Assembly: GCA_028687335.1 (NCBI GenBank)
Contig: JAQUAI010000007.1
Coordinates: forward strand, 62,001-126,000
DNA: 64,000 bases
Source: Gallionella sp.
Lineage (GTDB): Bacteria > Pseudomonadota > Gammaproteobacteria > Burkholderiales > Gallionellaceae
Direction of reading: 5' to 3'
The position numbers and the translations under genes were made by a program. Below the pieces are notes generated by a model. That model made no database searches, was not told the DNA's origin, and saw only the letters and a program-made list of their open reading frames with translations. This document shows, piece after piece, positions 1 to 12,158 of the stretch. Within the stretch, counting starts at the first letter, position 1. The number at the start of each line of letters is the position of its first letter.

Positions 1-329
1 CGGGGATTTAATATTTGTGCGGCAAGTACAGCGTGATTCACGATAGCGTGTTCCGCCGCCTTGCTATATTGCAGCTGATACAGTGCGACCAACAGTAAGT
101 ATCGCACTCGCTCATCTGCCAATGGTTTGTGCAACAGTGCGCGCAAGACGGTTTGTAACGGACCGAGAAAACGTAATGTGCCGTAACTTAAATCTTGCAA
201 CATGGCACGCTGTTGCGGTGTCCAGTCGGACTTTCCGCGCAGGGACTCATCCAACACTTGGTTGAGATTACGCCCGTCCGCCAACACGCGCTGGATAATT
301 TGGGCTGCGGCAACTTGTGTGTACTGCAT
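1..329 (-). CDS. rsmB: 16S rRNA m5C967 methyltransferase RsmB, N-terminal part
   Basis: The 109 visible residues begin MQYTQVAAAQIIQRVLADGR and continue as the helical NusB-like RNA-binding domain of RsmB (Sun/Fmu), which methylates C967 of 16S rRNA. The C-terminal SAM-dependent catalytic domain lies beyond the left edge. The ATG at 329-327 overlaps the TGA of fmt (TGATG), so the two are translationally coupled. The fmt-rsmB adjacency is classic and supports the call, although the catalytic motifs cannot be seen. Confidence 0.88.
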   Translation of the reverse strand, partial: MQYTQVAAAQIIQRVLADGRNLNQVLDESLRGKSDWTPQQRAMLQDLSYGTLRFLGPLQTVLRALLHKPLADERVRYLLLVALYQLQYSKAAEHAIVNHAVLAAQILNP

Positions 330-1249
330 CAGCAGAGCCGATCGCCGATGTTGATCGGAACAGCTTGAAGAAACTGGGCCGCAGGCTGTGCCTTGCCGCC
401 TGGGCGCTGCAACATGGTAAGCAGCAGCGCATTTTGCCCGCATGCTACGGTGATGCCGCGCTTGTCTAACGCAAGTACTGTACCCGGTTCGCCTGTGCCG
501 TCAGCCAACTCGGCTTGCCAGAGTTTGATAGTCAACTCACCCAATCGGGTATGGCAAACGGGAAAAGGGTTGAAGGCGCGGATTGTGCGTTGCAATTGTT
601 GGGCACTTAGCCCCCAGTCCATTTGCGCCTCGGGTTTGAGTAGCTTAGCTGCATAACAGGCCAGTTCGCCGTCTTGCCGTTGTGTAGCAAGCTTGCCCTG
701 CGGGAGTAACTCCAACGCCTCGACTATGCTCGCTGCACCGATGACCGCCAGCTTGTCGTGCAGGCTTTGTGCAGTTTCATTAGCCGCGATAGGACACACT
801 CGGCGCAACAGCATGTCACCCGTGTCCAGCCCCTCGTCCATTTGCATAATAGTAATGCCAGTTTCCGTATCACCAGCTTGAATAGCACGTTGAATAGGGG
901 CGGCACCACGCCAGCGGGGAAGCAACGAGGCGTGAATATTAAGGCAGCCATAGCGAGGTATTTGCAACACGGCCTGAGGTAAAATTAAACCATAAGCAGC
1001 CACCACCATAACATCCGCGCTCAATGCGGCAAGCTCCTGCTGAACCGATTCGGCTTTTAGCGAGCTGGGCTGCAACACCGGTATGTCATGTTGCAGCGCG
1101 AGCTGCTTAACAGGACTGGCAATCAGTTGCATACCACGTCCTGCGGGACGATCTGGCTGCGTGAGTACAGCAACAATCTGATGTTTCCCAAGCAGTGCCG
1201 CCAGCGCGCTGGCGGCGAATTCTGGGGTTCCTGCGAAAATAATACGCAT
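329..1249 (-). CDS. fmt: Methionyl-tRNA formyltransferase
   Basis: 306 residues, close to the roughly 315 of E. coli Fmt. The enzyme moves a formyl group from 10-formyl-tetrahydrofolate to initiator Met-tRNA. The N-terminal formyltransferase fold starts MRIIFAGTPEFAA, and the catalytic/folate loop HASLLPRWRGAAPIQ is at residues 106-120 with the usual Asn-Ile-His. The C-terminal tRNA-binding domain is present. It lies 6 bases downstream of def and overlaps rsmB, forming the standard def-fmt-rsmB operon. Peptide deformylase next door removes the formyl group after initiation. Confidence 0.97.
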   Translation of the reverse strand: MRIIFAGTPEFAASALAALLGKHQIVAVLTQPDRPAGRGMQLIASPVKQLALQHDIPVLQPSSLKAESVQQELAALSADVMVVAAYGLILPQAVLQIPRYGCLNIHASLLPRWRGAAPIQRAIQAGDTETGITIMQMDEGLDTGDMLLRRVCPIAANETAQSLHDKLAVIGAASIVEALELLPQGKLATQRQDGELACYAAKLLKPEAQMDWGLSAQQLQRTIRAFNPFPVCHTRLGELTIKLWQAELADGTGEPGTVLALDKRGITVACGQNALLLTMLQRPGGKAQPAAQFLQAVPINIGDRLC

Positions 1250-1255
1250 TCGTGC

Positions 1256-1759
1256 CTACATCCTTTCACGTTGCTGCTTTTTTAATTTGTTACGGATGCG
1301 GGTCTGTTTGAGTTGTGACAAATATTCAACAAATACTTTTCCGTGTAAATGATCGACTTCGTGCTGAATACATACCGCCAGAAAACCCTCAGCCTCTAGG
1401 GTAAAAGTTTCACCCTGTTCATTCAGGGCGCGCACGGAGATTTTTTCCGCCCGCTTTACGGTTTCGTAAATCCCTGGCACCGACAAGCAACCTTCTTCGC
1501 TTTCTTCTTCACCATCTCTGGTTAGAATTTCCGGATTGATGAGTACAAGCAATTGATCGTGCGCATCAGAAACATCTGCCACAATAATTTGCTCATGCAC
1601 GTCCACTTGCGTCGCTGCCAGCCCAACACCGGGTGCGGCGTACATGGTTTCAGCCATGTCGCGTATCAGTTTGCGCGTCTGTTCCGTGACTGTCTCGACT
1701 TTTTTTGCAACCTTGTGCAACCGCACGTCTGGATACTGCAGAATTTTCAGGATGGCCAT
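1256..1759 (-). CDS. def: Peptide deformylase
   Basis: 167 residues, the usual bacterial length. It removes the N-formyl group from nascent proteins using a metal bound by one Cys and two His. All three class motifs are visible: GVGLAATQ (44-51), EGCLSVPG (89-96, metal ligand Cys91) and HEVDH (133-137, with the catalytic Glu). The C-terminus is basic ([10 protein letters not shown]), as is common near the ribosome exit. It is the first gene of def-fmt-rsmB and is divergent from the LysM gene. Confidence 0.97.
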   Translation of the reverse strand: MAILKILQYPDVRLHKVAKKVETVTEQTRKLIRDMAETMYAAPGVGLAATQVDVHEQIIVADVSDAHDQLLVLINPEILTRDGEEESEEGCLSVPGIYETVKRAEKISVRALNEQGETFTLEAEGFLAVCIQHEVDHLHGKVFVEYLSQLKQTRIRNKLKKQQRERM

Positions 1760-1860
1760 GCACGCCCCATAAATGCTTGCTAATTTAGATGACTAGATGC
1801 AGAATTTGCCGCGCCGCATTAGCTTTGCGTGCCTTTTTATTGACTCTGCCGGAGTTTTCC

Positions 1861-2859
1861 ATGCGCAAGATTATATCGCTGATTTGCTTCCTATTGCCCG
1901 CGCTGGCCTTTGCCGCCGCTCCCGACTTGCGCTCAGACGCGCCGGATCGCCACATCGTAGTGAAGGGGGATACGCTATGGGACATCTCCGGCAAGTTTTT
2001 CAAAGACCCTTGGAAATGGCCTCAAATTTGGGGCATGAACAAAGACACGATCAAAGATCCGCACTGGATTTACCCCGGCGATGTCATCGTATTGGATCGC
2101 GCTACGGGCACGCTACGCGTTAATCAGTCCGGTGGCGTAGTCAAGCTTTCACCACAAATACACGAAGGCGATAGCTCCCACGATGCCATTCCCAGCATTC
2201 CAGCCGATGCTATTGCTCCGTTCTTGCGCAAGCCGCTTGTTGTTGCAGAGAATGAGCTAAAAAATGCGCCCACTATTGTTGGTACTCGCGAAGGTCGCGT
2301 GCTGTTGGGTAAGGACGATGTAGGTTTCGCCAAGGGAATTTCCGAAAGCCAAAATAACAACTGGCATATTTATCGCGCCGGTAAAACATTTATTGATCCC
2401 GACAGCGAAGAGGTATTGGGCTTCGAGGCAATTTATCTGGGCAATGCCGAGGCAACTGCATTTGGTGAAGTCTCGACCTTTAATGTCACCAAGTCGGTAC
2501 AGGAAATTTACAAGGGTGACCACCTCGTCGCTCCGACAGGTGAAATCAGCGGTGCATATCTACCACGCGCCCCGTTGGGCAATATCTCCGCAAGCGTCAT
2601 CTCAATTTATGACGGTGTGAGCAACGGTGGACAAAACTCGGTTATCACCTTGAGCAAAGGCCAGCGTGATGGCGTTGAAGTCGGCCATGTACTGGCACTT
2701 TATCGTAAAGGTGAAGTCGTCAAGGACAGTAAACTCACCTTGCCAGATCAACGCTACGGTTTGGTATTTGTGTTCCGCGTGTTCGACAAAGTCTCCTACG
2801 GCCTTGTTATGCAAACCCGCCTGCCCGTACAACTGCTGGATCGTGCGCTGAATCCATAA
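1861..2859 (+). CDS. Secreted LysM peptidoglycan-binding protein
   Basis: 332 residues from the ATG at 1861, chosen because it begins directly with a signal peptide (MRKIISLICFLLPALAFAAA); an upstream in-frame start would bury it. One LysM domain covers about residues 31-78 (HIVVKGDTLWDISGKFF to YPGDVIVL) and should bind the glycan strands of peptidoglycan. The remaining 250 residues have no domain I recognise by name. Such proteins are regularly found beside dprA in betaproteobacteria. The exact cell-wall role is unknown. Confidence 0.85.
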   Translation: MRKIISLICFLLPALAFAAAPDLRSDAPDRHIVVKGDTLWDISGKFFKDPWKWPQIWGMNKDTIKDPHWIYPGDVIVLDRATGTLRVNQSGGVVKLSPQIHEGDSSHDAIPSIPADAIAPFLRKPLVVAENELKNAPTIVGTREGRVLLGKDDVGFAKGISESQNNNWHIYRAGKTFIDPDSEEVLGFEAIYLGNAEATAFGEVSTFNVTKSVQEIYKGDHLVAPTGEISGAYLPRAPLGNISASVISIYDGVSNGGQNSVITLSKGQRDGVEVGHVLALYRKGEVVKDSKLTLPDQRYGLVFVFRVFDKVSYGLVMQTRLPVQLLDRALNP

Positions 2860-2862
2860 ACA

Positions 2863-3939
2863 GTGAGTACCGACGCTACGCTTAAGGCTTGGCTGACGCT
2901 CAGCCTGACGCGGGGCTTGGGCGGCGAGGGTGCTCGTCGGTTGTTGAAAGAATTTGGCTCACCTGAGGCCGTACTCACGGCCTCCATCACCGCCCTTAAG
3001 TCCATTGTCAAAACCGGGGTCGCCAGCGCAATCGTCAATAATGTCGCACAAGAGACACTTGCCGCCACACTAACTTGGCTTGAGTCGGCGGAAAATCATG
3101 TTGTTACACTTGCCGACAGTGACTATCCGCAGTCCCTGCTGAATATCTCCGACCCGCCTTTACTGTTGTACGTAAAGGGGCGACTCGATTTGCTCAACCA
3201 TCCGGCATTCGCAGTGGTTGGCAGTCGAAATGCCACACCACAAGGTGTCAACAATGCCGAGGCGTTTGCCAAAGCATTAAGCGATGTGGGCTTGTGCGTA
3301 ATCAGCGGCATGGCTCACGGCATTGATGCGGCAGCGCATCGTGGGGCGTTGAAAGGGCAGGGCAGCAGTATTGCCGTGGTTGGTACCGGACTGGACAAAG
3401 TTTATCCGGCGGCCAACCGCGAACTGGCTCATGCGTTAGCGGCTAATGGTGCCATCATTTCAGAGTTTCCGATTGGCACGCCACCGCTGGCCGCTAATTT
3501 CCCGCGCCGTAATCGCATTATCAGTGGCATGAGTAATGGCACACTTGTGGTTGAGGCCTCGCTACAAAGCGGTTCACTTATTACGGCACGTATGGCGCTG
3601 GAGCAAGGGCGCGATGTTTTTGCCATTCCAGGCTCGATTCATTCACCGCAAAGCAAAGGTTGCCACTCATTGATTAAACAGGGAGCCAAGCTGGTTGAAG
3701 CCGCCAGCGACATTCTCGATGAATTGGGCGGTACCGTCATATCATGCCGCCCAAACGCGGCATCTATCACCGACGAGCCGCCATTGCTGGCTCATTTGGG
3801 CTATGACTCGGTTGATGTTGACACCCTGATTTCGCGTAGCGGCTTGACGATGGCAGAGCTATCCGCCATGCTGTTGACGCTTGAGCTTGAAGGACGCATC
3901 TGTGCGCTACCCGGCGGTTTGTACCAACGAATCCACTAA
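2863..3939 (+). CDS. dprA: DNA-processing protein DprA/Smf
   Basis: 358 residues starting at GTG, three bases after the LysM gene. DprA loads RecA onto incoming single-stranded DNA in natural transformation. The Rossmann-like core is visible: VVGSRNATPQG, VISGMAHGIDAAAH, then FPRRNRIISGMSNGTLVVEA and AIPGSI. A C-terminal winged-helix segment (DVDTLISRSGLTMAELSAML) follows. The neighbours smg and topA are its usual companions. Presence of dprA alone does not prove competence, because the gene is widespread. Confidence 0.95.
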   Translation: MSTDATLKAWLTLSLTRGLGGEGARRLLKEFGSPEAVLTASITALKSIVKTGVASAIVNNVAQETLAATLTWLESAENHVVTLADSDYPQSLLNISDPPLLLYVKGRLDLLNHPAFAVVGSRNATPQGVNNAEAFAKALSDVGLCVISGMAHGIDAAAHRGALKGQGSSIAVVGTGLDKVYPAANRELAHALAANGAIISEFPIGTPPLAANFPRRNRIISGMSNGTLVVEASLQSGSLITARMALEQGRDVFAIPGSIHSPQSKGCHSLIKQGAKLVEAASDILDELGGTVISCRPNAASITDEPPLLAHLGYDSVDVDTLISRSGLTMAELSAMLLTLELEGRICALPGGLYQRIH

Positions 3940-3956
3940 ATTGACTAGCGCAAATC

Positions 3957-4412
3957 ATGTTTGAAATATTAATGTACCTATTTGAAAGTTATTTCGACGC
4001 GGAAAGTTATCCGCCGCCGGAGAAGTTATCGCGCAAGCTTTTTGCTGCGGGCTTTGAGGAAGAGGAAATCAGCGACGCACTAACTTGGTTGTCTGCGTTA
4101 CAGCAACAGTCCGCCTCCAACTATCCGGCCGAGTTGCAACATACTGGCATTCGTTGCTTCGCCGAATTGGAAGAGTTGCGCATCAGTGCCGAAGCGAGGC
4201 AGTTCCTAATTTTCGCCGAACAACAGGGAATGGTTTCCGCTGTCGAGCGCGAGATGGTGATCGACCGCGCCGTGGCGCTGCAACAAGAGAATCTTGGTTT
4301 GGACAAACTAAAACTGATTATGCTGATGGTGTTGTGGAATCGTCATGCCAACCTTGATCCGCTTTTGATTGAAGAACTACTCACCCCCATTCACTCCCAG
4401 CAATTACACTGA
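3957..4412 (+). CDS. smg: Smg family protein (DUF494)
   Basis: 151 residues, the family length. The start MFEILMYLFESYFDAE and the acidic helical segment after it are characteristic of the Smg/DUF494 family. The protein is encoded between dprA and topA in many beta- and gammaproteobacteria; its biochemical function is not established. It starts 17 bases after dprA and ends 5 bases before topA, so the three are very likely co-transcribed. Confidence 0.92.
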   Translation: MFEILMYLFESYFDAESYPPPEKLSRKLFAAGFEEEEISDALTWLSALQQQSASNYPAELQHTGIRCFAELEELRISAEARQFLIFAEQQGMVSAVEREMVIDRAVALQQENLGLDKLKLIMLMVLWNRHANLDPLLIEELLTPIHSQQLH

Positions 4413-4417
4413 AAAGC

Positions 4418-7021
4418 ATGGCAAAGAATCTGCTTATCGTTGAGTCTCCGGCCAAAGCCAAGACGCTCAAAAAATACCTCGGTAAAGACTTCGAGGTGCT
4501 CGCATCTTATGGCCATGTGCGCGATCTCGTGCCTAAAAATGGCGCGGTAGATACCGAAAATAACTACGCGATGAATTACGAAACTATCGCGCGCAACGCC
4601 AAACATGTCGATGCAATTGCCAAAGCCGCCGCAGATGCCGACAATATTCTGCTGGCACCTGACCCGGATAGAGAAGGGGAGGCGATTGCTTGGCATATTT
4701 CTGAGTTATTGAAAGGTAAGCGCGCACTTAAGGGCAAGGTCATGAAGCGCGTGGTGTTCTACGAGATCACCCAGTCTGCTGTTCAAGAAGCGGTCGCTCA
4801 CCCTCGTGAAATCGCAATGCCGCTGGTCAACGCACAGCAAGCTCGTCGGGCTTTGGATTATCTGGTTGGCTTTAATCTTTCACCGCTGCTGTGGCGAAAA
4901 ATTCGCCCCGGCTTATCTGCTGGTCGCGTGCAAAGCCCCGCGCTGCGCCTCATTGTCGAGCGCGAGCTGGAAATTGAAGCATTTAAAAGCCAAGAATACT
5001 GGTCAGTTCATCTAGATAGCCAGAAAAACAATATTTCCTTTACCGCCAAACTGTTCCAGTTTCAGGGAAAGAAACTGGAACAGCTGAGCATTGGCAGTCA
5101 GGCTGAGTACGATGCCATTATCGGCAAGCTGAATGATGCTAAGTTGCCACCAAAAGTTGTCCGTGTTGAAAAGAAAGCCAAGCAACGTTACGCAGCTGCG
5201 CCATTCACCACATCAACGTTGCAACAGGAAGCCGTACGCAAGTTGGGTATGACATCGGATCGCACCATGCGCACAGCACAGTCGCTGTATGAAGGTGTGG
5301 ATATTGGCGGTCAAACCGTAGGCTTGATTTCTTACATGCGTACCGACTCGGTATCGTTGGCAAACGAAGCTGTCGCGGAAATACGCGGCTATATCCGCGA
5401 TAATTTTTCCTCAGACTACCTGCCCGGTAAGCAACCCGTCTACAAAAGCAAAACTAAAAACGCACAGGAGTCGCATGAGGCCATTCGACCCACATCGATT
5501 TTGCGTACACCCGACAGTATTCGCGCCCATCTGACTGCCGATCAAGCACGGCTGTATGAAATGATTTGGAAGCGCACACTTGCATGCCAAATGGCCCCAG
5601 CGCGTTATGACACCGTTAGCCTAGATATTCGGCTGGGCGGCGACGATACTTTATTCCGCGCCTCCGGCCAGACCTTGGTATTCCCCGGTTTCATCGGCGT
5701 TTACATGGAAGACGTGGATGATGCAGAAGAAGAGGATGGCGGAAAGTTACCTCCGTTGGTCGAGGGTGATGTCTTGCCCATCGACAAGCTTTATGGCGAG
5801 CAACACTTCACACAACCACCACCCCGCTTTTCCGAAGCCAGCTTGGTTAAGTCGCTGGAAGAGTACGGTATTGGTCGCCCATCTACCTATGCAACGATCA
5901 TCTCTACATTGCAAGCTCGTGAGTACGCTATTCTCGATAAGAAACGGTTTATGCCGACCGACGTGGGTCGGGTAGTCATCAAATTTCTTACCGAACACTT
6001 CACCCGCTATGTTGATTACAGCTTCACCGCCCATCTTGAAGATGAGCTGGATGAGGTTTCCGAAGGTAAGCGTGACTGGATCCCCGTTCTTGACTCATTT
6101 TGGACGGGATTCAATAAGCTTATCGTTGATAAGAAAGATGTTGATCGTCCGGGCACAGAAGTGCTTGAAGAAGCCTGTCCTAAATGCGGCCAACCTCTGT
6201 CTAAGCGCCTAGGAAAGCGCGGTAGCTTCATCGGTTGCACCGCTTATCCCGAGTGTGACTACACCCGCAGCTTGGGTGGGGAAGAAGATGCTGGCGAAGC
6301 CCGCAAAGAACTTGGAGAACACCCAGACACCAAGCAAGCCGTGCTTCTACTGCGCGGCCCATACGGCCCTTATGTGCAACTCGGCGAGGTTGTCGAGGGT
6401 GAAAAAACAAAACCCAAGCGTGTTTCTTGGCCAAAAGAGCTACCCCTGGAACAAGCCGATCTTGTTGCTGCATTAAAACTTCTTTCTCTACCTCGCGACC
6501 TTGGTCTGCATCCAGAGACAAACAAGAAAGTCATCGTCAATATTGGGCGCTTTGGCCCTTATATTGGACATGACGGTAAATTTAAATCTATTCCACGTAG
6601 CGACAGCATCTTTGATATCGCGTTAGACCGCGCCGTGGAGCTACTAGCGCAAGCTAAAACCGGTGGCAATACGGTATTACGCACGTTAGGCGAACATCCA
6701 GAGGATAAGGCCCCTGTTGAGATATGTAGCGGACGCTACGGCCCCTATGCCCGTCATGGCAAAGTGAATGCCACCTTACCCAAGGACGTAACACCAGAGG
6801 CAATAACACTGGAAGAAGCTCTGGAATTAATTACCGCAAAAGCAGCGAAAGGGCCAACTGGAAAAACAACCAAGAAGCCTACAACGAAAAAAGTGGCTAC
6901 TAAAACTAAGGCTGTCTCAAAAACTGCCCAGAAGAAAACCACAACTACTAAAACTCCAAGTAAGGCATCAACCAAAACAGCGAAAACCGCAACCAAAAAA
7001 GCAGTAAAGGCTAAGGCCTAA
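4418..7021 (+). CDS. topA: DNA topoisomerase I with lysine-rich tail
   Basis: 867 residues. This type IA topoisomerase relaxes negative supercoils. Toprim motifs are LLIVESPAKAKTLKKYLG at the N-terminus and the acidic cluster DPDREGEAIAWH. The nucleophile is Tyr306 within SYMRTDS. A four-cysteine zinc ribbon (CPKCGQPL then GCTAYPECDY) follows the core. Two topoisomerase C-terminal repeats (GPYGPYVQ and GRFGPYIGH types) lead to a final segment of about 60 residues made almost only of Lys, Thr and Ala. Such basic tails are known in other bacterial TopA proteins and probably add non-specific DNA binding. A hairpin terminator lies downstream. Confidence 0.97.
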   Translation: MAKNLLIVESPAKAKTLKKYLGKDFEVLASYGHVRDLVPKNGAVDTENNYAMNYETIARNAKHVDAIAKAAADADNILLAPDPDREGEAIAWHISELLKGKRALKGKVMKRVVFYEITQSAVQEAVAHPREIAMPLVNAQQARRALDYLVGFNLSPLLWRKIRPGLSAGRVQSPALRLIVERELEIEAFKSQEYWSVHLDSQKNNISFTAKLFQFQGKKLEQLSIGSQAEYDAIIGKLNDAKLPPKVVRVEKKAKQRYAAAPFTTSTLQQEAVRKLGMTSDRTMRTAQSLYEGVDIGGQTVGLISYMRTDSVSLANEAVAEIRGYIRDNFSSDYLPGKQPVYKSKTKNAQESHEAIRPTSILRTPDSIRAHLTADQARLYEMIWKRTLACQMAPARYDTVSLDIRLGGDDTLFRASGQTLVFPGFIGVYMEDVDDAEEEDGGKLPPLVEGDVLPIDKLYGEQHFTQPPPRFSEASLVKSLEEYGIGRPSTYATIISTLQAREYAILDKKRFMPTDVGRVVIKFLTEHFTRYVDYSFTAHLEDELDEVSEGKRDWIPVLDSFWTGFNKLIVDKKDVDRPGTEVLEEACPKCGQPLSKRLGKRGSFIGCTAYPECDYTRSLGGEEDAGEARKELGEHPDTKQAVLLLRGPYGPYVQLGEVVEGEKTKPKRVSWPKELPLEQADLVAALKLLSLPRDLGLHPETNKKVIVNIGRFGPYIGHDGKFKSIPRSDSIFDIALDRAVELLAQAKTGGNTVLRTLGEHPEDKAPVEICSGRYGPYARHGKVNATLPKDVTPEAITLEEALELITAKAAKGPTGKTTKKPTTKKVATKTKAVSKTAQKKTTTTKTPSKASTKTAKTATKKAVKAKA

Positions 7022-7135
7022 CTATTTTTGTAACCTATGCCTTACCCTTGCCTAGCCCTAAGCGATCGCTTATAGCGCGTTATAGCGGCCACTGCTCTAC
7101 AAGCCAATTAGCATGCGGTGTTTAGCGTGCCCTAC

Positions 7136-7167
7136 AAATAAAAAGGCCCTTACTGGCCTTTTTATTT
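7136..7167. terminator. Perfect hairpin terminator after topA
   Basis: AAATAAAAAGGCC and GGCCTTTTTATTT form a perfect 13-bp inverted repeat around a 6-base loop (CTTACT). T-runs lie on both strands, so it could terminate topA on the plus strand and transcripts arriving from the IS/gyrB side on the minus strand. Confidence 0.9.
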
Positions 7168-7235
7168 AAGCTCAATTTGACTAGACCCCCGGTAATGGTA
7201 ATCCCCCCATTTTTAGCGCGAGCTAAAAGTAGAGG

Positions 7236-8063
7236 TTAAATTGCCAAGGCCAACTTCTGTTTTGGCGTAATACCACCCAAGGCCATATTCGGGCGTTCGT
7301 GATTGTAAGTCCACATCCAGTCCGTCGCATAATCCTGCACCTCGCTAATCGATTCGAACAGGTAATGGCTTAACCAGTCATATCGTACGGTGCGGTTATA
7401 TCGTTCGATATAAGCATTCTGCTGCGGCTTGCCTGGCTGAATGTGTTCAAGCCGAATACCTTGTCGTGTGGCCCAATTAGATAGCGTGCTGCCGATGTAT
7501 TCTGGGCCGTTATCACTCCGAATCACCACTGGCTTGCCGCGCCACTCGATGACCTGATCTAGCGCCCGCACGACCCGTTCGGCGGGTAGTGATAGGTCAA
7601 TGTCGATGGCCAAGGCTTCTCGATTGAAATCATCGATCACATTGAACAAGCGGTAGCTTCGCCCGTCGGATAACTGGTCATGCATGAAGTCCATAGACCA
7701 GCATTGGTTAATGGCTTCTGGCACCGTCAACGGTTCCGGCTTCTCACGAACGATTCGTTTCTTTGGCTTGATGCGTAGATTCAACTCCAGTTCGCGGTAA
7801 ATCCGATACACCCGTTTGTGATTCCATCGGTGCCCCTTCACGTTGCGCAGATACAGAAAGCACAATCCGAATCCCCAGTTGCGCTGATTGTGAGTCAGAC
7901 GAATCAGGTGATCGGCGATTTCAACATTCTCTGCTGACTGTTTCGCTTGGTAGCGGTAGCAGGTCTGGCTGATGCCGAATGCCAAGCAGACCAACCGGAT
8001 GCTGGTGCCTTGCTGTGCTACGAACTGTTGCGCCATCTCGCGTCGGCAAGATGGCTTCACCAC
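7236..8063 (-). CDS. IS3-family transposase OrfB, DDE integrase domain
   Basis: About 275 residues in the -1 frame relative to OrfA. The catalytic triad of the rve fold is visible: Asp in WSMDFMHD, Asp in IRSDNGPEY and Glu in [14 protein letters not shown]. An HTH_21-type segment precedes it. The apparent GTG start at 8063 lies inside OrfA's end. In this family OrfB is usually made as an OrfAB fusion by -1 frameshifting, and the A7 run just upstream supports that. OrfAB cuts and joins the element ends. Confidence 0.92.
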   Translation of the reverse strand: MVKPSCRREMAQQFVAQQGTSIRLVCLAFGISQTCYRYQAKQSAENVEIADHLIRLTHNQRNWGFGLCFLYLRNVKGHRWNHKRVYRIYRELELNLRIKPKKRIVREKPEPLTVPEAINQCWSMDFMHDQLSDGRSYRLFNVIDDFNREALAIDIDLSLPAERVVRALDQVIEWRGKPVVIRSDNGPEYIGSTLSNWATRQGIRLEHIQPGKPQQNAYIERYNRTVRYDWLSHYLFESISEVQDYATDWMWTYNHERPNMALGGITPKQKLALAI

Positions 8064-8323
8064 TTTTTTTGGAGCGCCTCCTGGACGATTTCGGCCTTGA
8101 GGCGCTCTTCGGCATACATCTTCTTGAGCCGCCGGTTCTCGTCTTCGAGTTCCTTGAGGCGCGCCATCAGGGATGCGTCCATGCCGCCAAATTTACTGCG
8201 CCATTTATAAAACGTGGCGGAGCTGATGCCGTGTTCTCGACAGAGTTCGGGAACAGGGCTGCCAGCCTCTGCTTGCTTGAGTACACCGATGATCTGGCTA
8301 TCTGAAAAGCGTGATGTCTTCAT
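8057..8323 (-). CDS. IS3-family transposase OrfA
   Basis: 88 residues: an HTH_Tnp_1-type helix-turn-helix ([17 protein letters not shown] to [17 protein letters not shown]) followed by a leucine-zipper-like coiled coil ([20 protein letters not shown]). It binds the IS ends. The gene overlaps OrfB by 7 bases and ends QKKW, the usual end for this group. It is read in the same direction as gyrB immediately upstream. Confidence 0.92.
   Translation of the reverse strand: MKTSRFSDSQIIGVLKQAEAGSPVPELCREHGISSATFYKWRSKFGGMDASLMARLKELEDENRRLKKMYAEERLKAEIVQEALQKKW
8064..8070 (-). promoter_or_regulatory. Programmed -1 frameshift site in the IS transposase
   Basis: On the minus strand OrfA ends CTC CAA AAA AAG TGG TGA. 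The seven-adenine run followed by G is the typical IS3-family slippery sequence. A -1 slip continues as CAA AAA AAA GTG GTG into OrfB, yielding the fused transposase. I did not establish a downstream stimulatory structure. Confidence 0.75.
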
Positions 8324-8395
8324 GTAAAACTCCCTCCATTGCTTAGTGAGAAAATTCTACTTCTATCTCATGCTAATTTCAGGGGGGATTACCTC

Positions 8396-11961
<3,566 letters not shown>

Positions 11962-12158
11962 CTTTATATCCTTAACAATAGCTAATAAAGCACCTATGAA
12001 ACGTCTAACAACTCAAATAATCATTTTTATACAGATAGTTATATCTAATTAAAGGTTATGGATAAGTTGGGTATTAAATAAAGAAGAGTTGTGGATAATT
12101 TTAAAAAATTACACCAACCGTTTTATATCCCCAGATAATCCACAGCAATATGGGCTAG
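11962..12158. other. Candidate replication origin oriC between dnaA and dnaN
   Basis: The gap is strongly AT-rich (notably 12001-12120) and contains one perfect DnaA box (TGTGGATAA on the plus strand, 12090-12098). Three more match with one mismatch each: TTATACAGA (12027-12035), TATGGATAA (12057-12065) and TAATCCACA (12136-12144). A clustered set of boxes beside an AT-rich stretch next to dnaA is the usual origin signature. The dnaA-rpmH gap, with a single box, is the alternative. Confidence 0.65.

Larger units (their letters stand above)
7197..8393 (-). mobile_element. IS3-family insertion sequence, IS407-group-like, 1197 bp
   Basis: The element has two overlapping transposase frames and near-matching ends. 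Left end GGTAATCCCCCC (7197-7208) and right end, read on the minus strand from 8393, GGTAATCCCCCC are identical; similarity continues imperfectly (TTAGC, AAGTAGA) for about 38 bases. Size and frame layout fit the IS407 group. No target-site duplication is apparent: the flanking bases are TAAT on the left and TCCT on the right. The right end is two bases from the gyrB stop codon. Both frames look intact, so the element may be active. Confidence 0.88.
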
